Positions 1-6,761 of a DNA stretch of 16,371 nt are shown here, piece after piece; within the stretch, counting starts at the first letter, position 1; each line of letters starts with the position of its first letter. Under the pieces are notes generated by a model. It saw nothing but the letters and a program-made list of their open reading frames with translations. It ran no database searches and was not told where the DNA came from. The stretch covers positions 1 through 16,371 of the forward strand of contig JASHZK010000171.1 in NCBI GenBank assembly GCA_030042575.1, in the 5' to 3' direction. The DNA is from Acidimicrobiales bacterium. Its GTDB lineage: Bacteria; Actinomycetota; Acidimicrobiia; Acidimicrobiales; UBA8190. A program made the position numbers and the translations under genes.

Positions 1-94
1 GTACCTCTACAGCCGGGCCCAGAGCGTCATGGGGGGGACGTCGCAGATCCAGCGCAACGTGGTGGCCCGCCGCATCCTGGGGCTGCCGTCATGA
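1..94 (+). CDS. Acyl-CoA dehydrogenase, C-terminal end only (partial)
   Basis: The reading frame is open from base 2 to the TGA at 92-94 and encodes about 30 residues. They include GGTSQIQRNVVARRILGLP, the classical C-terminal signature of acyl-CoA dehydrogenases (consensus GGTSEIQRNIIAxRxLGLP), which lies in the last helices near the FAD and CoA sites. These flavoenzymes introduce an alpha-beta double bond into acyl-CoA in the cytoplasm and pass electrons to ETF. The rest of the gene lies left of the window, so chain-length class and catalytic base cannot be judged. The stop overlaps the next gene's ATG (ATGA at 91-94), indicating co-transcription and translational coupling with the crotonase-family gene. 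Family identity is secure although the fragment is short. Confidence 0.85.
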   Translation, partial: YLYSRAQSVMGGTSQIQRNVVARRILGLPS

Positions 95-921
95 GTGAGC
101 ACACCGTGACCGGCCCGTACCCGGTCATGAGCGAGTACGAGGTGGGGCCGCACCTACAGGTGGAGAGCGACGGCCCCGTCCGCATCGTGCGCCTGGACCG
201 GCCCGAACAGCTGAACGCGGCCAACCACGAGCTCCATGCCGGGCTGGCCGCCTTGTTCCCCCAGATCGACGCCGACCGCCGGGCCCGAGCCATGGTCCTC
301 ACTGGCAACGGCCGGGCCTTCTGTGCCGGAGGCGACTTCGGCTATCTGGACCGGCTCTGGCGCGACCCCGACCTGCGCAACGAGACGCTGAGACACGGCC
401 GGCAGATCGTCACCGGCCTGGTGGGCTGCCGTGTCCCGGTGGTGGCCGCCGTGCACGGCGCCGCCGTAGGGCTGGGCTGCAGCCTGGTGGCGCTCTCTGA
501 CATCGTGTTCATGGCGGAAAGCGCCCATCTCGCCGATCCCCACGTCGCTCTTGGACTGGTGGCCGCTGACGGCGGGCCGGTCACCTGGCCGCTGCTCATC
601 AGCCTGCAGCTGGCCAAGGAGTACGCGCTCACCGGGGAGCGCATCCCCGCCCGGCGGGCGGCGGAGATCGGCCTGGTCAACCACGTCGTCCCCGACGACG
701 AGGTGCTGTCGCAGGCCCTCGACTTCGCCCGGCGCATCGCCGCCCTCCCGCCGGGAGCGGTCCAGGACACCAAACGCGTCCTCAACCTCCATCTCGAGCG
801 CGCCGTGCTGGCCACCTTGGACTTCGCCCTGGCGGCAGAGGACCGTTCGTTCACCTCACCCGAGCTGCGGGCCAACCTCGATCGCCTGCTGGCCAAGCAA
901 GACGAAAGAAAGGGATCCTGA
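91..921 (+). CDS. Enoyl-CoA hydratase/isomerase (crotonase) family protein lacking both classical catalytic Glu
   Basis: A 276-residue crotonase-fold protein acting on CoA thioesters in the cytoplasm. The first oxyanion-hole segment is GRAFCAGGD (residues 74-82) and the second is HGAAVGLGCSL (122-132), followed by the ALSDIV strand. In rat enoyl-CoA hydratase the second segment reads GGGCEL and carries Glu144, while Glu164 lies in QPE. By hand alignment these positions are Ser131 and His151 (ADPHVALGL). CoA binding should be intact, but simple syn-hydration by the two-Glu mechanism is unlikely. It may be an isomerase, hydrolase, lyase or unusual hydratase. The start at 91 overlaps the upstream stop (ATGA). 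An alternative ATG at 127 gives a 264-residue protein beginning closer to the family norm. It precedes the Rieske gene directly (TGATG at 919-923), so the two should be made together. Confidence 0.9.
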   Translation: MSEHTVTGPYPVMSEYEVGPHLQVESDGPVRIVRLDRPEQLNAANHELHAGLAALFPQIDADRRARAMVLTGNGRAFCAGGDFGYLDRLWRDPDLRNETLRHGRQIVTGLVGCRVPVVAAVHGAAVGLGCSLVALSDIVFMAESAHLADPHVALGLVAADGGPVTWPLLISLQLAKEYALTGERIPARRAAEIGLVNHVVPDDEVLSQALDFARRIAALPPGAVQDTKRVLNLHLERAVLATLDFALAAEDRSFTSPELRANLDRLLAKQDERKGS

Positions 922-2225
922 TGCCGCATTTCGAGAAGCCGGCCGAAGGCAGCTGGACCGAGCATTACCCGGAGCTGGGCACGGGCCCGGTGTCCTACGA
1001 AGACTCGATCTCCCCTGAGCACTACGAGCTCGAGCGCAAGGCCATCTTCGCCCGCACCTGGCTGAATGTGGGCCGGGTGGAGGAGCTGGCGCGCCCCGGC
1101 AGCTACTTCACCAGAGAACTGCAGGCGGCCGGCACCTCGGTCATCGTCGTGCGGGGAATCGACGGCCAGGTCCGGGCCTTCCACAATGTCTGCCGGCACC
1201 GGGGCAACAAGCTCGTATGGCACGACTACCCGCGGGAGGAGACCTCGGGGGTGTGCCGGCAGTTCACCTGCAAGTACCACGGCTGGCGCTATGACCTCCA
1301 AGGCGCGTGCACCTTCGTGCAGCAGGAACCCGAGTTCTTCGACCTCGACAAGTCGCGCTACGGGCTCGTGCCCGTGCAGTGCGAGGTGTGGGAGGGGTTC
1401 ATCTGGGTGAACATCGACCCTGCCAACACGACCTCGGTGGTCGACTACCTCGGTGAGTTCGGGGCGGGCATCACCGGTTACCCCTTCGACAAGATGACTC
1501 AGGTCTACCGGTACCGGGCCGTGGTGGGGTCGAACTGGAAGCTGTTCATCGACGCCTTCGCCGAGTTCTACCACGCACCGATCCTGCACGCCAGGCAGTC
1601 GGTGGCCGAGGAGTCGCGCAAGCTGCAGGGAATCGGCTATGAGGCACTGGCCTACCAGATCGACGGCCCGCACGGGATGGTGTCCTCGTGGGGCGGGATG
1701 TCGCCACCCAAGGACATCAACATGGTGAAGCCCATCGAGCAGAAGCTTCACAGCGGGCTGTTCGGGCCCTGGGACCGTCCCGGCATCGAGGGTCTCGACC
1801 CGCTGCCGCCCGCACTCAACCCGGCCAGGAGCCCGGCGTGGGGACTCGACTCTTTCGTCTTCTTCCCCAATTTCATGCTCCTCATCTGGTCGACGGGGTG
1901 GTACCTCACCTATCACTACTGGCCTACGTCCTACAACACCCACATCTTCGAAGGGACGCTTTATTTCGTGCCCCCCGCCAACGCCACCGAACGCCTCCGC
2001 CAAGAACTGGCCGCCGTCACCTTCAAGGAGTACGCCCTCCAGGACGGCAACACCTTGGAGGCGACGCAGATGATGCTCGAGACGCGGGCGGTGACCATGT
2101 TCCCCCTGAACGACCAGGAGATCCTGTTGCGGCACCTGCACCGTACGGCCCGGGAGTACGTGTCCGCCCTCGACAGCGATCCGACGAACCCCTATACGCC
2201 GGTCCCGGTGCCGGCGGTGTCGTGA
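921..2225 (+). CDS. Rieske non-heme iron oxygenase, alpha (catalytic) subunit
   Basis: This 434-residue protein has the two-domain layout of aromatic-ring-hydroxylating oxygenase large subunits. The N-terminal Rieske domain binds [2Fe-2S] through Cys91-x-His93 and Cys117-x2-His120. The catalytic domain has the mononuclear iron facial triad at His218 and His223 (FYHAPILH), with Asp375 (LQDGNTLEATQ) as the probable third ligand. Glu215 sits where the Asp bridging neighbouring subunits is found in naphthalene dioxygenase. The gap between the two Rieske half-motifs is 23 residues, longer than the usual 15-17. It would use O2 and electrons from a ferredoxin/reductase to hydroxylate or dealkylate an unknown ring or amine substrate. 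No beta subunit, ferredoxin or reductase is encoded in the window, so electrons must come from elsewhere. The start at 921 overlaps the crotonase stop and follows an AAGGGA ribosome-binding site with 5-base spacing. The stop overlaps the next gene (GTGA). Confidence 0.93.
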   Translation: MPHFEKPAEGSWTEHYPELGTGPVSYEDSISPEHYELERKAIFARTWLNVGRVEELARPGSYFTRELQAAGTSVIVVRGIDGQVRAFHNVCRHRGNKLVWHDYPREETSGVCRQFTCKYHGWRYDLQGACTFVQQEPEFFDLDKSRYGLVPVQCEVWEGFIWVNIDPANTTSVVDYLGEFGAGITGYPFDKMTQVYRYRAVVGSNWKLFIDAFAEFYHAPILHARQSVAEESRKLQGIGYEALAYQIDGPHGMVSSWGGMSPPKDINMVKPIEQKLHSGLFGPWDRPGIEGLDPLPPALNPARSPAWGLDSFVFFPNFMLLIWSTGWYLTYHYWPTSYNTHIFEGTLYFVPPANATERLRQELAAVTFKEYALQDGNTLEATQMMLETRAVTMFPLNDQEILLRHLHRTAREYVSALDSDPTNPYTPVPVPAVS

Positions 2226-2566
2226 CGGAGAAGACTCCCGTGCCCGTGTTCCCTTCCGAGTTCGTCGACCTCGACCCCTTCGCCGATTGGGCCCTGGGCA
2301 CCGAGGCCGAGCGCTACGCCAAGCGCCTGTCGTCCACCATGGACCAGTTGCAGGCGTTGTACGACGCCGCCTTTCCCCGCCTGGAGGCGATCCTCGCCTA
2401 TCTCGATGGCCTCGAGCTGAACTCGTTGCCCCTCGAGGCGACGCGCCTTCTGTGGCTCGCCTACTCGTTGGTGAACGCATCCTTTCCGGTCGAGGTGTGG
2501 CGCCAGCCACGGGTGCCCGACAGCGGTGCTGCCAGCATGGAGGCCGTCATCGAGCCGGCCGTATAG
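2222..2566 (+). CDS. Small uncharacterised protein translationally coupled to the Rieske oxygenase
   Basis: A 114-residue protein from a GTG start at 2222 that overlaps the Rieske stop (GTGA, 2222-2225). It has no signal peptide and no obvious cofactor motif. It is rich in Leu, Ala and acidic residues, with a likely helical core (DPFADWALGTEAERYAKRLS, then YDAAFPRLEAILAYLDGLEL) and a proline-containing tail. I do not recognise a named domain. From memory, similar proteins of about 110 residues follow Rieske alpha subunits in other actinobacteria, but I cannot verify this here. It is too short, and has none of the expected motifs, to be a standard ring-hydroxylase beta subunit (about 160-190 residues) or a [2Fe-2S] ferredoxin (no cysteine cluster). 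The overlap and composition suggest a helper or partner protein for the oxygenase. No ribosome-binding site is clear, which fits coupled translation. Confidence 0.8.
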   Translation: MTEKTPVPVFPSEFVDLDPFADWALGTEAERYAKRLSSTMDQLQALYDAAFPRLEAILAYLDGLELNSLPLEATRLLWLAYSLVNASFPVEVWRQPRVPDSGAASMEAVIEPAV

Positions 2567-2583
2567 AGGTACCCTTCCCGAAA

Positions 2584-3276
2584 ATGGCCTCGAGCGAACC
2601 GACCGACACCGCACCCGAAGGCCGGGGTGTGAGCTGGCGCGAGATGGCGGTGGCGCGGTCGCTCGACTCAGCCCGCACCCGAGCAGAGAACCGCGTGCAA
2701 CGTTTCATGGCCGCCGCCACCGAGCTCATCAATGCGAGCGACCGCAGGGATTTCACCGTGCAGGAGGTCGTCGAGAGGTCGGGACAGTCGCTGCGCAGCT
2801 TCTACCAGCACTTCGACGGCAAGTACGAGCTGCTCCTGGCGCTGTTCGAGGAGTCGGTGGCCGCCACCGCTGAGCTCCTGAGGAGCAAGGTGGAGGAGGA
2901 GGTGCCACCGACGGAGCGCCTGCATCGCTTCGTGGTCGAGTACCACCGGCTCTGCAGCCTTCCCACCGGAAAGGGAGCCCGCAAGGGCGCGCCGCCGGTG
3001 GTGACCGACTTCGCCCAGCAGCTGCTCACCGATCGCCCCAGGGAGGCTGCCCGAGCTTTTGCTCCCCTGGTGGCGATCTTCCGAGAACTCCTGGACGATG
3101 CCGTGGCCGCCGGGGTGGTCCGCACCGGCCTCGAGGGCCGGGCAACGGGAATGATCCTCGAGGCGATCATGTTCAACGCTTTTTCGTCCACTATCGCCGG
3201 CGCCGCCTTGGGCGACGATCAGGCCGCGGCAGAGGAGCTGTGGGACCTCATCCTCCACGGCATCGCTGCCCGTTGA
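2584..3276 (+). CDS. TetR/AcrR-family transcriptional regulator
   Basis: A 230-residue one-domain-plus-ligand-pocket repressor. The N-terminal DNA-binding region is clear: a helix (ENRVQRFMAAATELINA, about 35-51) leads into the helix-turn-helix FTVQEVVERSGQSLRSFYQH (57-76) and the typical FDGKYELLLALFEES sequence that follows. The C-terminal half is helical and variable, as expected for a ligand-binding and dimer domain, possibly sensing an acyl-CoA. ATG 2584 was chosen because the frame upstream overlaps the small protein. ATG 2644 (210 residues) is possible and lies closer to the conserved part. The ribosome-binding site is weak. It lies 17 bases after the small-protein stop, so it is probably co-transcribed with the oxygenase genes. 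Its 3' end converges on the amidohydrolase gene. It is the only regulator in the window and may control both blocks. Confidence 0.92.
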   Translation: MASSEPTDTAPEGRGVSWREMAVARSLDSARTRAENRVQRFMAAATELINASDRRDFTVQEVVERSGQSLRSFYQHFDGKYELLLALFEESVAATAELLRSKVEEEVPPTERLHRFVVEYHRLCSLPTGKGARKGAPPVVTDFAQQLLTDRPREAARAFAPLVAIFRELLDDAVAAGVVRTGLEGRATGMILEAIMFNAFSSTIAGAALGDDQAAAEELWDLILHGIAAR

Positions 3277-3325
3277 AGGCGGGCGGTCGTCGGGCAACGC
3301 TGCTGCGCGAGACGGTCGGACGAGG
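3277..3325. other. Convergent intergenic gap
   Basis: Forty-nine bases separate the plus-strand TetR gene from the minus-strand amidohydrolase. Both transcripts end here, but I found no convincing GC hairpin followed by a T-run on either strand, so termination is either Rho-dependent or by a structure I could not recognise by eye. Confidence 0.4.
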
Positions 3326-4579
3326 TCAGCCAGCCGCGGCGTCGTGATAGACGGTGCCGCCCTTCATCACGAAGCGCACATCCTCGGTGAGCCCGATGTC
3401 GGTCAACGGGTCCCCCGGTACGGCGATGATGTCGGCCAAGAGGCCCTCTTCGATCCGACCTCGATCGTCCTTGTCGATGAGCTCGGCGGCGACGGTGGTG
3501 GCGGCCCGAAGCGCTTGCAGGGGCGTCATGCCCCGGTCGACGAGGGCCACGAGCTCCTTGGCGTTGTGGCTGTGGGGAATGGCGGGGGCGTCGGTGCCGC
3601 AGGCGATCCTCACGCCCTTGGCGATGGCCTTGGACACGGTTTTCTTGGCCCGGGGGAATACGTCGAGCGCCTTGGCCTGCAGCTCGGGGTCGGCGTGGGA
3701 GACGTCCATGCCGTCGGCCAGGTAGGTGGTCGGTACCAGGAAGCGTCCGCGCTCCACCATGAGGTCGATGGTGGCGTCGCTCATGAGCGACCCATGCTCG
3801 ATGCAGTCGATGCCGGCTTCGATGGCGGCCCTGATGCCGTCGTCGCCATGGGCGTGGGCGGCCACCCTGAGCCCGGCCCGGTGGGCCTCGTCCGCCACGG
3901 CGCGCAGCTCGTCGTCGGAGTACTGCTGGGCGCCGGCCGGGCCGGTGTGCGACATGACCCCTCCCGAGGCGCACACCTTGATCAGCTCGGCCCCGTGCTT
4001 TATCTGGTACCGCACGGCCTTGCGGATCTCGTCGACTCCGTCGGCGATGCCCTCCTCCACGGTCAAGGGCATCACGTGGGGAGCGAAGGCCTGGAACATG
4101 GTGGGATCCAGATGGCCCCCGGTCGGGCTGATGGCGTGACCGGCGGGGATGACCCGGGGCCCGTCGACGTAGCCACGGTCGATGGCCTTCTTCAGGGCCA
4201 CGTCGAGCAGCAGGCCTCCGGTCTGCACGAACAATCCGAGGTTGCGCACGGTCGTGAACCCTGCCCGCAGGGTGCGCCCGGCGTTCACGACCGCCCGCAA
4301 GACGCGCAGCGCCGGGTCGTCCTGCACGGCATTGAGCGGGCTTCGGTGGTCGGGGCCACCCAGGAGCAGATTGACCTCCATGTCCATGAGCCCGGGGAGC
4401 AGGGTCAGGTCGCCCACGTCCAGGGCCAGAGTGCCCTCGGGCACCGTCGTCGGTGCCAGCTCGGCGATGCGATCACCCACGACCAGCACGTCGCCGGGTT
4501 CGAGCAGCTCTCCCTTGACGATGTCGAGCATGCGGGCACTGCGCAGGCGAATGGCTTCGGGCCGCCGTGGTCGACTCAT
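3326..4579 (-). CDS. Amidohydrolase-family protein with the HxH metal motif replaced by ExN
   Basis: A 417-residue TIM-barrel amidohydrolase of the imidazolonepropionase/Xaa-Pro-dipeptidase-like group. The N-terminal beta-sandwich strand leads to LPGLMDMEVNLL (61-72), where typical members read DxHxH. Here the two first-strand histidine ligands are Glu68 and Asn70. The later sites are kept: Lys201 (LIKV, the usual bridging carbamylated Lys), His242 and His244 (AHAHG), His262 (EHG) and Asp330 (GTDAP). A C-terminal RGRIEEGLLADI segment closes the sandwich. It may bind one metal, or act on an unusual amide, lactone or cyclic substrate. I recall actinobacterial relatives sharing the MEVNL sequence, so this is probably a subfamily trait and not decay. 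ATG 4579 has an AGGAG six bases upstream and overlaps the CitE-like gene stop (ATGA), making it the last gene of the minus-strand operon. Confidence 0.9.
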   Translation of the reverse strand: MSRPRRPEAIRLRSARMLDIVKGELLEPGDVLVVGDRIAELAPTTVPEGTLALDVGDLTLLPGLMDMEVNLLLGGPDHRSPLNAVQDDPALRVLRAVVNAGRTLRAGFTTVRNLGLFVQTGGLLLDVALKKAIDRGYVDGPRVIPAGHAISPTGGHLDPTMFQAFAPHVMPLTVEEGIADGVDEIRKAVRYQIKHGAELIKVCASGGVMSHTGPAGAQQYSDDELRAVADEAHRAGLRVAAHAHGDDGIRAAIEAGIDCIEHGSLMSDATIDLMVERGRFLVPTTYLADGMDVSHADPELQAKALDVFPRAKKTVSKAIAKGVRIACGTDAPAIPHSHNAKELVALVDRGMTPLQALRAATTVAAELIDKDDRGRIEEGLLADIIAVPGDPLTDIGLTEDVRFVMKGGTVYHDAAAG

Positions 4580-5547
4580 GCTTCGCTCCTGGTGGAGGTA
4601 GGCCCAGATGGCGTGCCGGCGCCCGTGGCCAGCGACGCCTTGTAGAGGACGTTGGCGGCCAGGCGCATGTGGGCGGCGTCAACGAGCTTGCCGTGGCGAC
4701 CGATGGCCCCGACGCCGTCAGCTTGGGCGGTGCGGTACGCCTTTATCGCTTCCTCCGCCTCGGCCACCTGTTGCTCGGTGGGGGCGAAGATCTCGTTGGC
4801 GATCGGCACCTGGCCCGGATGGATGGCCCACTTGCCGTCGAAGCCGAGAAGACTGGCATGCACCGCGGCCCGGCGGTAGCCCTCGATGTCCTGATAGGCG
4901 GGATAGGGGGCGTCGATGGCATCGATGCCCGCCGCCCGGGCGGCGGTCAGCACCTGCACCCGGGCGAAGTGCCAGAAGTCGCCCGGGTAGTCCCCGAGCG
5001 GGTCGAAATTCCCGTCGACGCGCGCCTGGAGCGAGGCGGACAGGTCGCCGGCGCCGAAGATGACGGCCTGGAGGCGTTCGCTCGAGCGGGCGATGGAGGC
5101 GGCGTTGCTCAGTCCTTCGGCCTCCTCGATGAGCACTTCGAGAGAGACGTGCTTGGACAGCCCGAGGGCGTCCTCGAGCTGGGTCAGCAGCACATCCACC
5201 CACCACACGTCGCGGGCCGTGCGCGCCTTGGGCACGATGATCACGTCGAGAGCCTCGCGGGCCCCGGTCACGAGTTCGATTATGTCGCCGTGGCACCAGG
5301 GGGTGTCGATGCCGTTGATCCGGACGGCCCGGACGGTACGCCCCCAGTCGAGCTCGGTGAGAGCCTGCACGGCGATCTGGCGGGCCCCCTCCTTGGCCAG
5401 CGGAGCGCAGGCGTCCTCCAGGTCCAAGAAGACGAGGTCGGCCCCCGAGGAGGGGGCTTTGGCGCACATCTCGGCGTTGCTGGCCGGTGTGGCCAGTTCC
5501 GATCGCCGGGACCGCGGCGGGTGCAGCAGGTCGGGGACCGCCGTCAT
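4576..5547 (-). CDS. CitE/HpcH-family CoA ester lyase (malyl-CoA or citramalyl-CoA lyase-like)
   Basis: A 323-residue HpcH/HpaI aldolase-family enzyme that cleaves, or in reverse forms, beta-hydroxyacyl-CoA by a Claisen-type reaction with a divalent metal. Visible marks are FLDLEDACAP (40-49), Arg77 in VRING, Glu141 in LIEEAEG and Asp168 in FGAGDLSASLQ (probable Mg ligands by comparison with malyl-CoA lyases), GKWAIHPGQ (238-246), and GKLVDAAH (286-293) containing the Asp that acts as general acid/base in malyl-CoA lyases. The length and C-terminal extension match L-malyl/beta-methylmalyl-CoA lyases (about 318 residues) better than the citrate lyase beta subunit. Expected products are a short oxo-acid such as glyoxylate or pyruvate plus an acyl-CoA, but the substrate is unknown. 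Its start overlaps the upstream CoA-transferase stop by 4 bases and its stop overlaps the amidohydrolase start, so CoA transfer and cleavage are genetically linked. Confidence 0.88.
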   Translation of the reverse strand: MTAVPDLLHPPRSRRSELATPASNAEMCAKAPSSGADLVFLDLEDACAPLAKEGARQIAVQALTELDWGRTVRAVRINGIDTPWCHGDIIELVTGAREALDVIIVPKARTARDVWWVDVLLTQLEDALGLSKHVSLEVLIEEAEGLSNAASIARSSERLQAVIFGAGDLSASLQARVDGNFDPLGDYPGDFWHFARVQVLTAARAAGIDAIDAPYPAYQDIEGYRRAAVHASLLGFDGKWAIHPGQVPIANEIFAPTEQQVAEAEEAIKAYRTAQADGVGAIGRHGKLVDAAHMRLAANVLYKASLATGAGTPSGPTSTRSEA

Positions 5548-6761
5548 ATGGTCCCGGCCTGGCGCAGGGCGACCAGCCGTTCGGGGTCGACTCCGAGCAA
5601 CTCACCGAATACGGCCTCGTTGTCGGCCCCGAGCGGCCGGCCCAGGTGCTCGATGCGTCCGGGGGTTTCGCTCAGTCGCACCACCGGCGCCTGCACTGTG
5701 ACCCGCCCAAGATCGGGGTCTTCGATGGGCACGAACGTGCCTCGGGCCCGCAGGTGCTCGTCGGCCAGCAGCTGGGAGGCGTCGTAGACCGGGGCGGCCG
5801 CCACCTCGGCCTCCTCGAAGACGGACATGGCCTCCTCCAGCGTGTGGCGGCCGACCCACTGGGCCACCACCTGGTCGACCTCACGGGCCCTGCTCTGGCG
5901 CATGACCGGATCGACGTAGTCGGGGTTCTCGGCCATGTCGGGGCACCCGACCGCCCGGAAAACCCGCCGGGCGATGTTGGGCGAGGCGCCCGAAACGGCC
6001 AGCCACTTGCCGTCCGCCGTCCGGTAGGCGTTACGCGGCGCGCTGGCATCGAGCCGGTTGCCCCGGCGCGTGGGGACCACGCCCAACTGGTCGTAGGTCA
6101 AGGTGGCCGACTCGATGAGGCGGGCCAAGGGCTCGATGAGGTTCACGTCCACCAGCTGGCCCTGTCCGCCTCGATGGTCGCGGTGATACAGGGCCATCAT
6201 GGTGGCGTAGGTGGCGGCCAGGCCGGCCACGCCGTCGGCCAGCATGAACGGCGGTAGCGTCGGCGGACCGTCGGGCTGCCCGGTCAAGTGAGCGAAGCCG
6301 CTCATGGCCTCGGCCAGGGTGCCGAAGCCCGGTCGGTCGCTCTTGGGGCCTCCGGCGCCGTAGCCGCTGATGTGCACCATGACCACGTGTGGATGGGCGT
6401 GGTGGACCGACAGCCAGTCCAGTCCCCAGCGCTTCAGGGCGCTGGGGCGGTTGCCGAAGACGACCACGTCGCTCACGTCCAGCAGCCGGTGGAGCAGGTC
6501 CTGGCCGTCTGGGTGTCGGAGGTCGAGGGTGATACAGCGCTTGTTGCGGCTCATGCTCTTCCACACCAGCCCCACGTCGTCCTTGCGCTCCCCCCAGTTG
6601 CGCATGGGGTCGCCTGAACCAGGCTGTTCCACCTTTATGACATCGGCGCCGAACTCGGCGAAGGCGGTGGCCATGACCGGCCCGGCCGCCAGCGTGGCCG
6701 TGTCCAGCACCCGCAGGCCCTGGAGCGGGCCGCGGCGATCGGGTCCGGCCGGATCAGGCAT
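5544..6761 (-). CDS. Family III CoA-transferase (CaiB/BaiF/formyl-CoA transferase type)
   Basis: A 405-residue class III CoA-transferase, which moves CoA from one acyl-CoA to a carboxylic acid through an aspartyl-CoA anhydride. The N-terminal GLRVLDTATLAAGPVMATAF and FGADVIKVEQPGSGDPMR segments are the family's CoA-binding fold. NKRCITLDLRHPDGQDLL and ISGYGAGGP follow, and the catalytic Asp is probably Asp176 (FMLADGVAGLAA). GNRLDASAPRNAYRTADGKW lies in the C-terminal part. The open frame runs on upstream to 7010, but that part is antisense-like sequence inside the monooxygenase gene; the family N-terminus begins at ATG 6761, which I chose. It overlaps the end of the monooxygenase gene by 8 bases and its stop overlaps the CitE-like start (ATGA, 5544-5547). 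Position suggests it activates an acid derived from the monooxygenase product, which the lyase then cleaves. Confidence 0.92.
   Translation of the reverse strand: MPDPAGPDRRGPLQGLRVLDTATLAAGPVMATAFAEFGADVIKVEQPGSGDPMRNWGERKDDVGLVWKSMSRNKRCITLDLRHPDGQDLLHRLLDVSDVVVFGNRPSALKRWGLDWLSVHHAHPHVVMVHISGYGAGGPKSDRPGFGTLAEAMSGFAHLTGQPDGPPTLPPFMLADGVAGLAATYATMMALYHRDHRGGQGQLVDVNLIEPLARLIESATLTYDQLGVVPTRRGNRLDASAPRNAYRTADGKWLAVSGASPNIARRVFRAVGCPDMAENPDYVDPVMRQSRAREVDQVVAQWVGRHTLEEAMSVFEEAEVAAAPVYDASQLLADEHLRARGTFVPIEDPDLGRVTVQAPVVRLSETPGRIEHLGRPLGADNEAVFGELLGVDPERLVALRQAGTI

Noticed and set aside
342..2510. Long open frame on the minus strand (722 codons) opposite the crotonase, Rieske and small-protein genes
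   Set aside because: Its translation is Arg/Gly/His-rich with no recognisable domain and lies antisense to three well-supported genes. Long antisense frames are expected at this GC content.
3277..3325. Possible bidirectional terminator between the convergent genes
   Set aside because: I could not find a stable stem followed by a T-run on either strand by eye.
3344..4645. Plus-strand open frame of 433 codons opposite the amidohydrolase
   Set aside because: It is a GC-driven shadow of the amidohydrolase, with Gly/Val/His-rich translation and no motif.
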